Below are positions 42,390 through 50,053 of a DNA stretch of 64,000 bases, one piece after another; positions within the stretch are counted from its first letter, which is position 1, and each line of letters begins with the position of its first letter. A model generated the notes under the pieces. That model did not search any database. It saw only the letters and a program-made list of their open reading frames with translations, and was not told the origin of the DNA. A program made the position numbers and the translations under genes. The DNA is from an uncultured Gemmatimonadota bacterium (GTDB lineage: Bacteria > Gemmatimonadota > Gemmatimonadetes > Gemmatimonadales > Gemmatimonadaceae): contig CAMLDY010000003.1 of the NCBI GenBank assembly GCA_946478895.1, forward strand, positions 36,907 through 100,906, written 5' to 3'.

Positions 42390-43001
42390 TCACGCGGTGC
42401 CGCGAGCTTCCGCCCCAAACAGATCGCTCTGCGCCGCGGCGTCATAGTGCACCCGCCCCTGCGGGTCGATCCGCGCGAACGACGTGAGCCGATGCGGATG
42501 AGTCTTGTCATCCATGATGTGTTGCACGTCTGTCCCTCGCGCGACAACCGCATCCGAGATGAGCGAGCGGTGACATCGCCACGGAACCGCCTCTGCGCAC
42601 ATGATCGCGGTGCGCTCGCGTCGCGCGAGGTCGAGCAGGGCGTCCAGCGCTTCGTCGAACTCGCGGGTTTCCATGTAATCTGCGTAGCCGCGAAAGCCCG
42701 CGTTTCGCCACAGAGTGTTGTGGGAGTCGCGTCGCACTCTGCGGCGGCCGCCGAGCGCGGGAAAGTGCGTGTATCTCACGCCGTGCTCGGGCAGCGTCTG
42801 CTCGAGGCTTTGCCTGTTGAAGTGCGGATAGCGCGCTGATGTGGGAAAGGCGCGCACATCGACGAGATGCGACACGCCTTCCCTTTTCAGGAGACCGAGC
42901 AGCTCGTCGAAGGTCCGCGTCGAGTGCCCGATCGTGTAGAGCGCGGAGGGCTGTCCCGCTTCCCGCCTCCCTCTTCCCGCGTCCCGCTTATCTGGGTCCA
43001 C
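42390..43001 (-). CDS. DUF488 domain-containing protein
   Basis: 203 aa from GTG at 43001, overlapping the next gene by 14 bases. Starts of the family fold: LYTIGHSTRTFDELL, VDVRAFPTSARYPHFNR and FPALGGRRR. Later CAEAVPWRCHRSLIS carries the conserved Cys/His block. Function is unknown, although members occur near stress and DNA-related genes. The first 20 residues come from a repetitive GGGAAGCGGGA-like stretch, so the true start may be different. Confidence 0.85.
   Translation of the reverse strand: MDPDKRDAGRGRREAGQPSALYTIGHSTRTFDELLGLLKREGVSHLVDVRAFPTSARYPHFNRQSLEQTLPEHGVRYTHFPALGGRRRVRRDSHNTLWRNAGFRGYADYMETREFDEALDALLDLARRERTAIMCAEAVPWRCHRSLISDAVVARGTDVQHIMDDKTHPHRLTSFARIDPQGRVHYDAAAQSDLFGAEARGTA
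42953..42988 (-). repeat. G-rich low-complexity stretch at the DUF488 N-terminus
   Basis: The minus strand reads five or more GGG tracts with short AA, AC, AGA spacers (as in GCGGGAAGAGGGAGGCGGGA), so a G-quadruplex or slippage-prone site is possible. It overlaps the start region of the DUF488 gene and gives Arg/Gly-rich residues. Confidence 0.7.
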
Positions 43002-43440
43002 GCTCCACGAAGCTTCCTCCTTCCACGCGCGGCGTGCCGGATGGAGGTGTAATGCCGGTCGACCCGGTCTGGTGCAGCGCCTGTCGGCCGAGGAGGATTC
43101 TCGTCGCCCTCACATCATGGCCCATGTCGATCAGAAGCAGCGCGAGATCGCCGCTGCCCCACAGCAATCCGGCGAGCACCACCAGCCGGCTCATTTCGCC
43201 GAGCAGGGTCGGGATCGACGTCGTGCCCTGGGTCACGAGGCCGGTGATGATCTCCGAGACGAGCAGCAGCAGCAGAATGACCGCCATCAGCTTGAACAGC
43301 TTCGAGAGATAGCCCAGGCCGACGTACGGCTCGAGATCCGCCAGTCGCACTGGCATCGCGGGATCGCGCTTTGGATTCGCGGGCGTCTGCCTGTGATCTT
43401 CGACCGTCGCGGGCGGGCTAGCGGTTGTTGTCGTGTCCAT
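42988..43440 (-). CDS. Hypothetical membrane protein
   Basis: 150 aa from ATG at 43440, which overlaps the M15-like peptidase stop (TAATG); the frame is open to 43536 as a shadow of that gene. Residues about 30-95 contain two hydrophobic segments (LFKLMAVILLLLLVSEIITG and LVVLAGLLWGSGDLALLLID). The C-terminus is Thr/Ser/Gly/Arg-rich. No family recognised. Coupling with the peptidase suggests a shared envelope role. Confidence 0.7.
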   Translation of the reverse strand: MDTTTTASPPATVEDHRQTPANPKRDPAMPVRLADLEPYVGLGYLSKLFKLMAVILLLLLVSEIITGLVTQGTTSIPTLLGEMSRLVVLAGLLWGSGDLALLLIDMGHDVRATRILLGRQALHQTGSTGITPPSGTPRVEGGSFVERGPR

Positions 43441-44615
43441 TAGCTGTCTCCTGTTCCAGTCCAGCGAGCGGGATAGCCTCGCGTATCGATGTGGGTGAAT
43501 GGCCCATGCGCGGACGTGCCGGAATATATGCCGCACCCTCCTATCAGCGAAGGGTGTGCCCGCTCGACGCGATTGACCGCGTCACAAACAACTTTGGCAT
43601 CTGCAATATTCACGCGCCCGTCATGATTGAGGTCGTCCATCCGCCCGTCGCCATCGTTGTCGATGAAGATGTCGTTGGCATCGCCATACATATGGCGGCT
43701 CAGAGCGGCGCGACCCCGCGGATCACCGCCGCCGGCGTTGTACTGTGGCGTGCGAAAACCGCTCATGACGCGCACACCGTCGGGATTAATGCCGTGCTCC
43801 TTCAGGTCCTGCAGCACGAGCTCGTCCTTGTCGATCAACTTCATGTCGATGACGATGTACTTCGGCCAGACGTTCTGCTGATCGTGCGGAAAGAAATCTT
43901 TCAGGCGAAAATGATCGGATAGCTGGGTGTTCTGGTTCTGTTGGGTTACCTCGATGAATCCCGACGGCGGATCGTAGCTCACGCCCGGTTGGCCCTTACG
44001 AGCGGCGGGCCAGTTACCGATGTAATAGAGACCGAGTCGCCCGCCCTTCTTCTCGGTCGCGGGCCGCATGGTGATCACGCTGAACCCGGCAAGCGGCTTA
44101 ATGGCGCTGCCGATCTTGAGCGCGAGGCTCCAGATGCCGGGGCGTTTGGGCGCGGTCAGAGTCGCTGTCGATTCCGATGCGGCACCCGAAGAAAAAGTCG
44201 CGACGGCGCCCGCCGGCAGCGTATCGCCGAGTATCGGAGTGATCGGCGTTCCGGGCTGCTGGATCCGGACGCGCAGCTTGCCGCTCTCACCGCGGGCGGG
44301 CCTGGTGAGGGCGGCAAGCGCGGCATCGGTGAGATACGCGACCGACGGCGCATCGCCCTCCGTAAGTGCGCGCGCGATGTTCGCCGTTGCCGGCGTTACT
44401 CCTGTCGTGCCGGCCGCGCGCGCACGCGCGATCGACCACGACCATCCGGTGGCGAAGAGCACGAGCAGCGCAACCGACAGCGCGTTGAACGCCTGCTCAG
44501 CTTTGCTCGGCGACCGCCGAAATCCCCGCGGCCGACGCTCCGGAAAGGCGAGCATCCACTCTCCCGTAGTTGCATTGCGCGGCGGTGGCGCTGAACTTGA
44601 ACGTCTCTCTTCCAT
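43440..44615 (-). CDS. M15-like D-Ala-D-Ala carboxypeptidase-fold protein with EF-hand/dockerin-like insert
   Basis: 391 aa; ATG at 44555 (MLAFPERR) is an alternative start. An N-terminal helix, ALSVALLVLFATGWSW, anchors it, and the rest is probably periplasmic. A beta-rich middle region precedes the peptidase part. The peptidase part has VMSGFRTPQYN, SRHMYGDANDIFID (the zinc HxxxxxxD) and HGPFTHIDTRG (second zinc His and catalytic region), like VanX/VanY enzymes. DNDGDGRMDDLNHDGRVNIADA sits between them as two calcium-binding DxDxDG loops. The target is probably peptidoglycan peptides, or polysaccharide-bound peptides. Confidence 0.75.
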   Translation of the reverse strand: MEERRSSSAPPPRNATTGEWMLAFPERRPRGFRRSPSKAEQAFNALSVALLVLFATGWSWSIARARAAGTTGVTPATANIARALTEGDAPSVAYLTDAALAALTRPARGESGKLRVRIQQPGTPITPILGDTLPAGAVATFSSGAASESTATLTAPKRPGIWSLALKIGSAIKPLAGFSVITMRPATEKKGGRLGLYYIGNWPAARKGQPGVSYDPPSGFIEVTQQNQNTQLSDHFRLKDFFPHDQQNVWPKYIVIDMKLIDKDELVLQDLKEHGINPDGVRVMSGFRTPQYNAGGGDPRGRAALSRHMYGDANDIFIDNDGDGRMDDLNHDGRVNIADAKVVCDAVNRVERAHPSLIGGCGIYSGTSAHGPFTHIDTRGYPARWTGTGDS

Positions 44616-44640
44616 CCTACCTCACCGAGACTCGATCGAC

Positions 44641-45291
44641 GTGCTCACTGATCTTCTTCACCGGCTCTCCAATCTGCCGGATCTGGTCCAGTGGGCAGGT
44701 CTGTTCGGCATTGCGGCGATCATTTTCTCGGAGACCGGCCTCCTCGTCGGCGTATTTCTTCCCGGCGATTCACTGCTCGTCACCGCCGGCCTGTTTGCGG
44801 CGCGCGGATATCTCAACATATACGCACTCGTCCCGGTGCTGACGGCGGCCGCGATCTGCGGCAATTCAGTCGGGTACTTGATCGGTCGCGCCACGGGCCC
44901 CCGGATTTTCAGGAGAGAGAACAGCCTCTTCTTCAACAAAAAGCATGCTATTCGCGCTCACGAGTTCTACGAGAAGTATGGACGAAAGACAATCGTCCTA
45001 GCCCAATTCATGCCCGTGATCCGCACGTTTGCGCCAGTCATAGCCGGTGTCGCCGGGATGGATTTCCGACAATTCATCACGTTCAACATCCTCGGCGCCG
45101 TTCTCTGGATCTGGGGCATGCTGGGCATTGGGTATTTTCTCGGCAGCTATATTCCGGGAGTCGACAAGCACATCGAGATCGTCGTTGCGATCGTGATCTT
45201 CATCTCCATCCTGCCCGGATTGATCTCAGGCTATAGAGCGAGACGGGCGAGACGGTACGATAGACCGGCGGTAGGAGCGGGTGATCTCTGA
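44641..45291 (+). CDS. DedA-family membrane protein
   Basis: 216 aa from GTG at 44641; upstream frame is a shadow of the M15 gene. The DedA domain shows IFSETGLLVGVFLPGDSLL, GNSVGYLIGRATGP, FYEKYGRKTIVLAQFMPVIRTFAP and the following FITFNILGAVLWI. The F/E-G-D and R-F-(I/M)P-x-(V/I)R motifs of the family are all present. About five hydrophobic segments. DedA proteins are undecaprenyl-phosphate or phospholipid translocases. Only 25 bases separate it from the divergent M15 gene. Confidence 0.92.
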   Translation: MLTDLLHRLSNLPDLVQWAGLFGIAAIIFSETGLLVGVFLPGDSLLVTAGLFAARGYLNIYALVPVLTAAAICGNSVGYLIGRATGPRIFRRENSLFFNKKHAIRAHEFYEKYGRKTIVLAQFMPVIRTFAPVIAGVAGMDFRQFITFNILGAVLWIWGMLGIGYFLGSYIPGVDKHIEIVVAIVIFISILPGLISGYRARRARRYDRPAVGAGDL

Positions 45292-45339
45292 TCGCGGCGA
45301 TCGCTGCGACATGAAAGCGAGAACACAAAGGAGAACAAA

Positions 45340-45942
45340 ATGGCATTCACACTTCCCCCGCTGCCCTACGACTTCGCCGCACTGGAGCCGCACATAGATG
45401 CCAAAACGATGGAGATCCATCACGGCAAGCACCATCAGACCTATGTGAACAATCTCAACGCCGCGATCGAGAAGGCTCCGGAGCTCGCCGGCAAGTCACT
45501 CGACGATCTCGTTCGCAACGTCAACAAGGCGCCGGAAGCGGTGCGCACCGCCGTGCGCAACAACGGAGGCGGACACTGGAATCACTCGATGTTCTGGCAG
45601 ATCATGGCGCCGAACGCGGGCGGCGAGCCAGGGGGCAATCTTGGCACCGCCATCAGGAGCTCCTTCGGAGACTTCGCGAAATTCCGTGAACAGTTCAACG
45701 CCGCCGCGACGGGCAGGTTCGGATCCGGCTGGGCGTGGCTCGTCAACAACGGCGGGAAGCTCTCCATCACCAGCACGCCGAATCAGGACAACCCTCTGAT
45801 GGAGGGCCAGAAACCCATCCTCGGCCTCGACGTCTGGGAGCACGCCTACTACCTCAAGTACCAGAACCGGCGGCCCGACTACATCCAGGCGTGGTGGAAC
45901 GTCGTCAACTGGAAGGAGGTCGAGAAGAGATTCTCGGCGTAG
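45340..45942 (+). CDS. sodA: Superoxide dismutase, Mn type
   Basis: 200 aa, with an AAAGGAG ribosome-binding site. Metal ligands are visible: [11 protein letters not shown] (His26 region), [10 protein letters not shown] (His in NHS), and [19 protein letters not shown] (Asp and His). GGHWNH together with [10 protein letters not shown] fits Mn enzymes rather than Fe enzymes, which would have AAQVWNH. It detoxifies superoxide in the cytoplasm. Followed by the first long hairpin repeat. Confidence 0.95.
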   Translation: MAFTLPPLPYDFAALEPHIDAKTMEIHHGKHHQTYVNNLNAAIEKAPELAGKSLDDLVRNVNKAPEAVRTAVRNNGGGHWNHSMFWQIMAPNAGGEPGGNLGTAIRSSFGDFAKFREQFNAAATGRFGSGWAWLVNNGGKLSITSTPNQDNPLMEGQKPILGLDVWEHAYYLKYQNRRPDYIQAWWNVVNWKEVEKRFSA

Positions 45943-45954
45943 AGATCTTGTCGC

Positions 45955-46168
45955 CGGCGTCTGGCGCCCCTGGTCCTAAAGGTGGCAGGTGGGAGAGGAT
46001 GCAGAGAGATGCTCTGGTAGCAGTTCTTCTAGTCGCATTCTCACTTCGTCACGCCACTATGGAATGCGCCGGATAAACTGATACCTGCGCTTCTGACCAT
46101 GTCCCCCACCTGCCACCTTTGGGACTACAGTGGGCAGTCGATAGCGCCGCGGTCTCAGAATCCGAGGC
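45955..46168. repeat. Hairpin repeat family 1, copy A
   Basis: About 214 bases between convergent sodA and speA. Arms TGGTCCTAAAGGTGGCAGGT (45971-45990) and ACCTGCCACCTTTGGGACTA (46108-46127) pair over 20 positions with two G-U pairs and one more mispair-tolerant step. The loop is strongly alike to copy B (CAGTTCTTCTA and CGCCGGATAAACTG shared), and both end with GGTCTCAGAATCCGAGGC, so the element ends 2 bases before the speA stop codon. It could be a mobile miniature element, a bidirectional terminator, or a structured RNA. Confidence 0.85.
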
Positions 46169-46170
46169 AG

Positions 46171-48153
46171 TTAACGAGCGGCCTCCCCTTCCAGGTAGGT
46201 GTACCCCTCGAGCCCCGCGATGTAATCGGCGATGAACATGTTGGCCTCCTGGCGCTGGATGCCGGTTGCGTTCGCGACTTTGCGGCGGAAGGTGGCGAGG
46301 AGGTCCGATGCGCGGAACTGAACGTAGTCGAGGACTTCGGTGACGGTGTCGCCGTGCACCAGATCGGTAACCTCGTATCCCTTCGTCGCCGACAACCGGA
46401 TGTGCACCGCGTTGGTGTCACCGAACAGGTTGTGCAGATCGCCGAGAATTTCCTGATACGCGCCCGTCAGAAAAATGCCGATGATGTACGGATCGCCGTC
46501 GTTGAACGGGTGCAGCTCGAGGCTCTTGCGCGTCGTGCGGTCACCTATGAAGCACTCGATTTTCCCGTCCGAGTCGCACGTAACGTCCTGAATCGTTCCG
46601 CGGCGCGTCGGCTCCTCGTCGAGACGGTGGATCGGCATGATCGGGAAGATCTGGTCGATCGCCCAGCTGTCAGGCAGTGACTGGAACAGCGAGAAGTTGC
46701 AGAAGTAGCGGTCTACCATCGTCGCTTCGAGATCGTCGATGATGTCGGAGTACTGGTCGCGATCCTTCTGTGCAATCCGCACTACCGTGGCGATGGTCGA
46801 AACGTAGATCTGCTCGGCGATGGCGCGATCGCGGATGGTGAAAACTCCGCTGTTGAACAGCTCCTGAGCGCGCTCCTTGTCGAACGTCGCGTCGTGATAA
46901 ACCTCTCGGACACGCTTTCTCGATACCCGTGGCTTGGAGAGCGACGCGTAATCCGCCGCCATCTCGTGGAGCAGAGTGTGGTGGTCCTCGGTCAGCTCGG
47001 GAACAGCGTTGTCGGCCTGGGCCTCCACATCGATGACGCTCAGTAGCAGAAGTGCGTGGTGCGCGGTCAATGCGCGCCCCGATTCGCTGATGATGTGCGG
47101 CATCGGCAGCTCGTGTTGCCGGCACGCTTCGGCGATGGTGTAAATCACATCGTCGGCGTACTCCTGAAGCGTGTAGTTCACGCTGGCCTGGGAGGTCGAC
47201 CCGCTCCCATCGTAGTCGACGCCCAGCCCGCCGCCGACATCGACGTGGGTGATGTCGACGCCGAGGCCGCGGAGCTCGGCGTAGTAGCGCGATACTTCCT
47301 GAAGCCCCGCCTTGATGTAGCGGATGTCCGTGATCTGCGAGCCGAGGTGGAAGTGAATCAGCTTCAGGATGTCGAGCCGATCGAGCGTCCTGAGCTTGTC
47401 GACAAGTTTGACGAGCTGCGCGGTGCTCAAGCCGAACTTCGACTTCTCCCCGCCGCTCTTCGCCCAGCGACCCGAGCCCTCCGAGTAGAGCTTGATGCGC
47501 ACGCCCGCGGTCGGCGTGACGCCGAGCTCGTCCGCCACCTGGAGCAGAACGTCGACCTCGCTCAGCTGCTCGAGAACGATAAAAACCTGATGTCCGAGCT
47601 TCTGGCCCATCAGCGCCAGCCGCATGAACTCTTCGTCCTTGTAGCCGTTGCAGACGATCAAATGGTCGGTGTGCTCGGCGAGTCCGAGAACGGCCTGGAG
47701 CTCGGGCTTGCTCCCGCATTCGAGACCGACCCCCGCGCGCTTCCCGAATTCAACGATCTCTTCGACGACGTGGCGCTGCTGATTGACCTTGATCGGATAG
47801 ACCGTGGTGTATCCGCCCTCGTAGCCGTACTCCTCGCGCGCCCTCATGAACTTCTCGTTGAGAGATTCGATTCGGGAGCGCAGGATGTCGGAGAACCGAA
47901 GCAGCAGCGGCAGGCCAACTCCCTGCTCCTCGAGATCGTTCGCGAGCTCGAACAAATCGAGCTCGCGATCCGTTTTCTCGCGGTCGGGCCGGACCACGAC
48001 GTGTCCGGCCTCGTTGATGTCGAAGAAGCCGATCCCCCAGCCTTCGATGTTGTAGAGCGTACGCGCCGACGCAATCGTCCACGGCTCCGGCGCCGACGCC
48101 GGCGGCGCGGGATGAGAATTCTTGGGTGCGGGAGGAATGCGGGTACTCGTCAT
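46171..48153 (-). CDS. speA: Biosynthetic arginine decarboxylase
   Basis: 660 aa, the normal length of SpeA (about 630-660). The PLP Lys is in TTVYPIKVNQ (Lys122). VGLECGSKPEL, LNLIHFHLGSQITD-like LIHFHLGSQITDI, and VDVGGGLGVDYDG are the barrel motifs, and SESGRALTAHHALLL follows. The enzyme makes agmatine from arginine for putrescine and spermidine. Its stop lies 2 bases after hairpin repeat copy A, and pdxH, which supplies its PLP cofactor, is upstream on the same strand. Confidence 0.95.
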   Translation of the reverse strand: MTSTRIPPAPKNSHPAPPASAPEPWTIASARTLYNIEGWGIGFFDINEAGHVVVRPDREKTDRELDLFELANDLEEQGVGLPLLLRFSDILRSRIESLNEKFMRAREEYGYEGGYTTVYPIKVNQQRHVVEEIVEFGKRAGVGLECGSKPELQAVLGLAEHTDHLIVCNGYKDEEFMRLALMGQKLGHQVFIVLEQLSEVDVLLQVADELGVTPTAGVRIKLYSEGSGRWAKSGGEKSKFGLSTAQLVKLVDKLRTLDRLDILKLIHFHLGSQITDIRYIKAGLQEVSRYYAELRGLGVDITHVDVGGGLGVDYDGSGSTSQASVNYTLQEYADDVIYTIAEACRQHELPMPHIISESGRALTAHHALLLLSVIDVEAQADNAVPELTEDHHTLLHEMAADYASLSKPRVSRKRVREVYHDATFDKERAQELFNSGVFTIRDRAIAEQIYVSTIATVVRIAQKDRDQYSDIIDDLEATMVDRYFCNFSLFQSLPDSWAIDQIFPIMPIHRLDEEPTRRGTIQDVTCDSDGKIECFIGDRTTRKSLELHPFNDGDPYIIGIFLTGAYQEILGDLHNLFGDTNAVHIRLSATKGYEVTDLVHGDTVTEVLDYVQFRASDLLATFRRKVANATGIQRQEANMFIADYIAGLEGYTYLEGEAAR

Positions 48154-48196
48154 CTCAACATTTTACGGTAAGCAACCTTCGCGTGGTACCGCGCGG

Positions 48197-48787
48197 TCAG
48201 GGATAAAGCGTTTCGACTTGCCACCCGCCACCCACCTTCGTGTACAGGTGTCGCTCATGAAGACGATTGGGGCGGGCTTTCCAGAACTCGATTCTCTCCG
48301 GAATCACGCGAAAACCCGACCAGAACTTCGGTCGGGGCACTTTCTTTCCGGCGAATTCTTTCTCGTAGCGCGCAAGACGCTCGTCGAGCGCTGCCGGACT
48401 TTCCATGACTTCGCTTTGTCGCGAAGCCCACGCGCCGATCTGGCTTAGCCGCTGGCGCGACGCGAAATACTCGTCGGCCTCGTCGTCCGCCACTTGTGCC
48501 ACCGTTCCCTCGACGCGGACCTGGATGTCGATTGGAGACCAGTAGAAGCAGAGTGCGGCCTTTGGGTGCGCCAGAAGCTGGCGTCCCTTCCTGCCTTCGT
48601 AATTGGTGTAGAAGACGAATCCCCGCTCATCGAACGCCTTGAGCAGAACGATTCGAACCGATGGCTGATCCCGATTCTCGACGGTGGCGAGCGCCATGGC
48701 GTTGGGCTCGGGGATAATCGAGCGATCGATCTTTTCCGCCATCGCATAGACCGAGCGGAAACGCTCGATCGGATCCGGTGGAATCAA
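48197..48787 (-). CDS. pdxH: Pyridoxamine 5'-phosphate oxidase
   Basis: 196 aa from TTG directly after the moeB stop. The N-terminal DPIERFRSVYAMAEK and EPNAMALATV, FVFYTNYEGRKGRQL, GRVEG-like VRVEGTVAQVADDEADEYFASR and the C-terminal RLHERHLYTKVGGGWQVETLYP are the PdxH consensus. An FMN enzyme that oxidises PNP and PMP to PLP. A shorter start at 48742 would cut into the conserved N-terminus. Clustered with moeB in the same direction, and next to PLP-dependent speA. Confidence 0.95.
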   Translation of the reverse strand: MIPPDPIERFRSVYAMAEKIDRSIIPEPNAMALATVENRDQPSVRIVLLKAFDERGFVFYTNYEGRKGRQLLAHPKAALCFYWSPIDIQVRVEGTVAQVADDEADEYFASRQRLSQIGAWASRQSEVMESPAALDERLARYEKEFAGKKVPRPKFWSGFRVIPERIEFWKARPNRLHERHLYTKVGGGWQVETLYP

Positions 48788-49984
48788 CTAGTACCTCGGC
48801 ATGGTCGGATCCACTTCGTCGATCCAGCGCAGGATGCCCCCGGAAAGATTTCGAACGGAAGTTACGCCGGCATCGGCAAGCTGCTGCGCCGCATGCATGC
48901 TCCGGATCCCGACCTTGCAGTACAAGACGGTTTCACGACGCTTGTCCAGGCTCGGAATTTCGGCAGCGATGCGACCCAGCGGCACGTGGCGGGCGCCGGG
49001 AATGTGATTGATTTCCCACTCGTACGGCTCACGGACGTCGATGATCTCCGGCTTCTCCCCTGCGGCGAGGCGACGGGCCAGCTGTGCCGGCTCTATCTCC
49101 GCGATGCCGCCTTTCTGCTCCTCCGCGCTGCGCGCGCTCCCGGCGCAGAACTCGTCGTAATCGATCAGCTCAGTTATCTCGCGGGTTCCGCACGCCGGAC
49201 ACTCCGGATCAGGGCGAAGCTGGATCGTCCGGAATGCCATCGTCAAAACATCGATCGTCAGCAGCCGACCGACCAGCGTGTCGCCTACGCCGAGCAGCAT
49301 CTTGATCGCCTCGGTCGCCTGGATCGTTCCGACGAGCCCGGGTACGACCCCCAGCACGCCGCCTTCCGCGCAGCTGGGCACGAGATCGGGCGGCGGCGGC
49401 TCGCGAAACAGGCAGCGATAACACGGCCCGCCAGGCGCGCCGAAGACGGAAGCCTGACCCTCGAACCTGTACACGCTTCCGTACACGTTCGGAATGCCGA
49501 GCAGGACCGACGTGTCGTTGACGAGATAACGCGTCGCGAAATTGTCGGTGCCGTCGACGATCAGATCGTAGCCGCGTGCGATCTCGAGAGCGTTTGCCGA
49601 GGTGAGGCGCGTCTGATACGGCTCGATGTCAACGTTCGGGTTGATGTCGTAGAGCCGATCGCGGGCGGAGTCGAGCTTGCTGCTGCCTATCGCCGCCGAG
49701 CCGTGCAGGATCTGCCGCTGCAGATTCGAGAGATCTACGGCGTCGAAATCGACCAGGCCGATTGTGCCGACGCCCGCGGCCGCCAGGTAGAGCGCCACTG
49801 GCGAGCCGAGGCCACCGGCGCCAACGAGCAGCACGCGAGCTGATTTCAGGCGGCTCTGGCCGGATTCCCCGACCTGGGGCAGCATGATGTGGCGGCTGTA
49901 GCGCACCAGCTCTTCGCGATTCAGCTCGATCGTGTCAGGCTCCGGTTGACCCTGAAGTTGTGGGTATATTCCTGCGCAGAACAA
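48788..49984 (-). CDS. moeB: MoeB/ThiF-type sulfur-carrier adenylyltransferase with rhodanese domain
   Basis: 398 aa from a TTG at 49984; no ATG lies nearby. E1-like domain: VLLVGAGGLGSPVALYL (ATP loop), DFDAVDLSNLQRQ, DGTDNFATRYL. Structural zinc Cys pairs CYRC and CPAC. C-terminal rhodanese: EIIDVREPYEWEINHIPGA and VLYCKVGIRS with the sulfur-carrying Cys. It activates a MoaD or ThiS-type carrier and passes sulfur from the rhodanese. 69 bases from the divergent MBL-rhodanese gene, another sulfur enzyme. Confidence 0.93.
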   Translation of the reverse strand: MFCAGIYPQLQGQPEPDTIELNREELVRYSRHIMLPQVGESGQSRLKSARVLLVGAGGLGSPVALYLAAAGVGTIGLVDFDAVDLSNLQRQILHGSAAIGSSKLDSARDRLYDINPNVDIEPYQTRLTSANALEIARGYDLIVDGTDNFATRYLVNDTSVLLGIPNVYGSVYRFEGQASVFGAPGGPCYRCLFREPPPPDLVPSCAEGGVLGVVPGLVGTIQATEAIKMLLGVGDTLVGRLLTIDVLTMAFRTIQLRPDPECPACGTREITELIDYDEFCAGSARSAEEQKGGIAEIEPAQLARRLAAGEKPEIIDVREPYEWEINHIPGARHVPLGRIAAEIPSLDKRRETVLYCKVGIRSMHAAQQLADAGVTSVRNLSGGILRWIDEVDPTMPRY

Positions 49985-50053
49985 CTGCTCAGTAGGACGC
50001 TAACAAGTGTTACTCCGTCCAGCAACGCTTTCTCCGCGATCGTCAAGGGTCTG

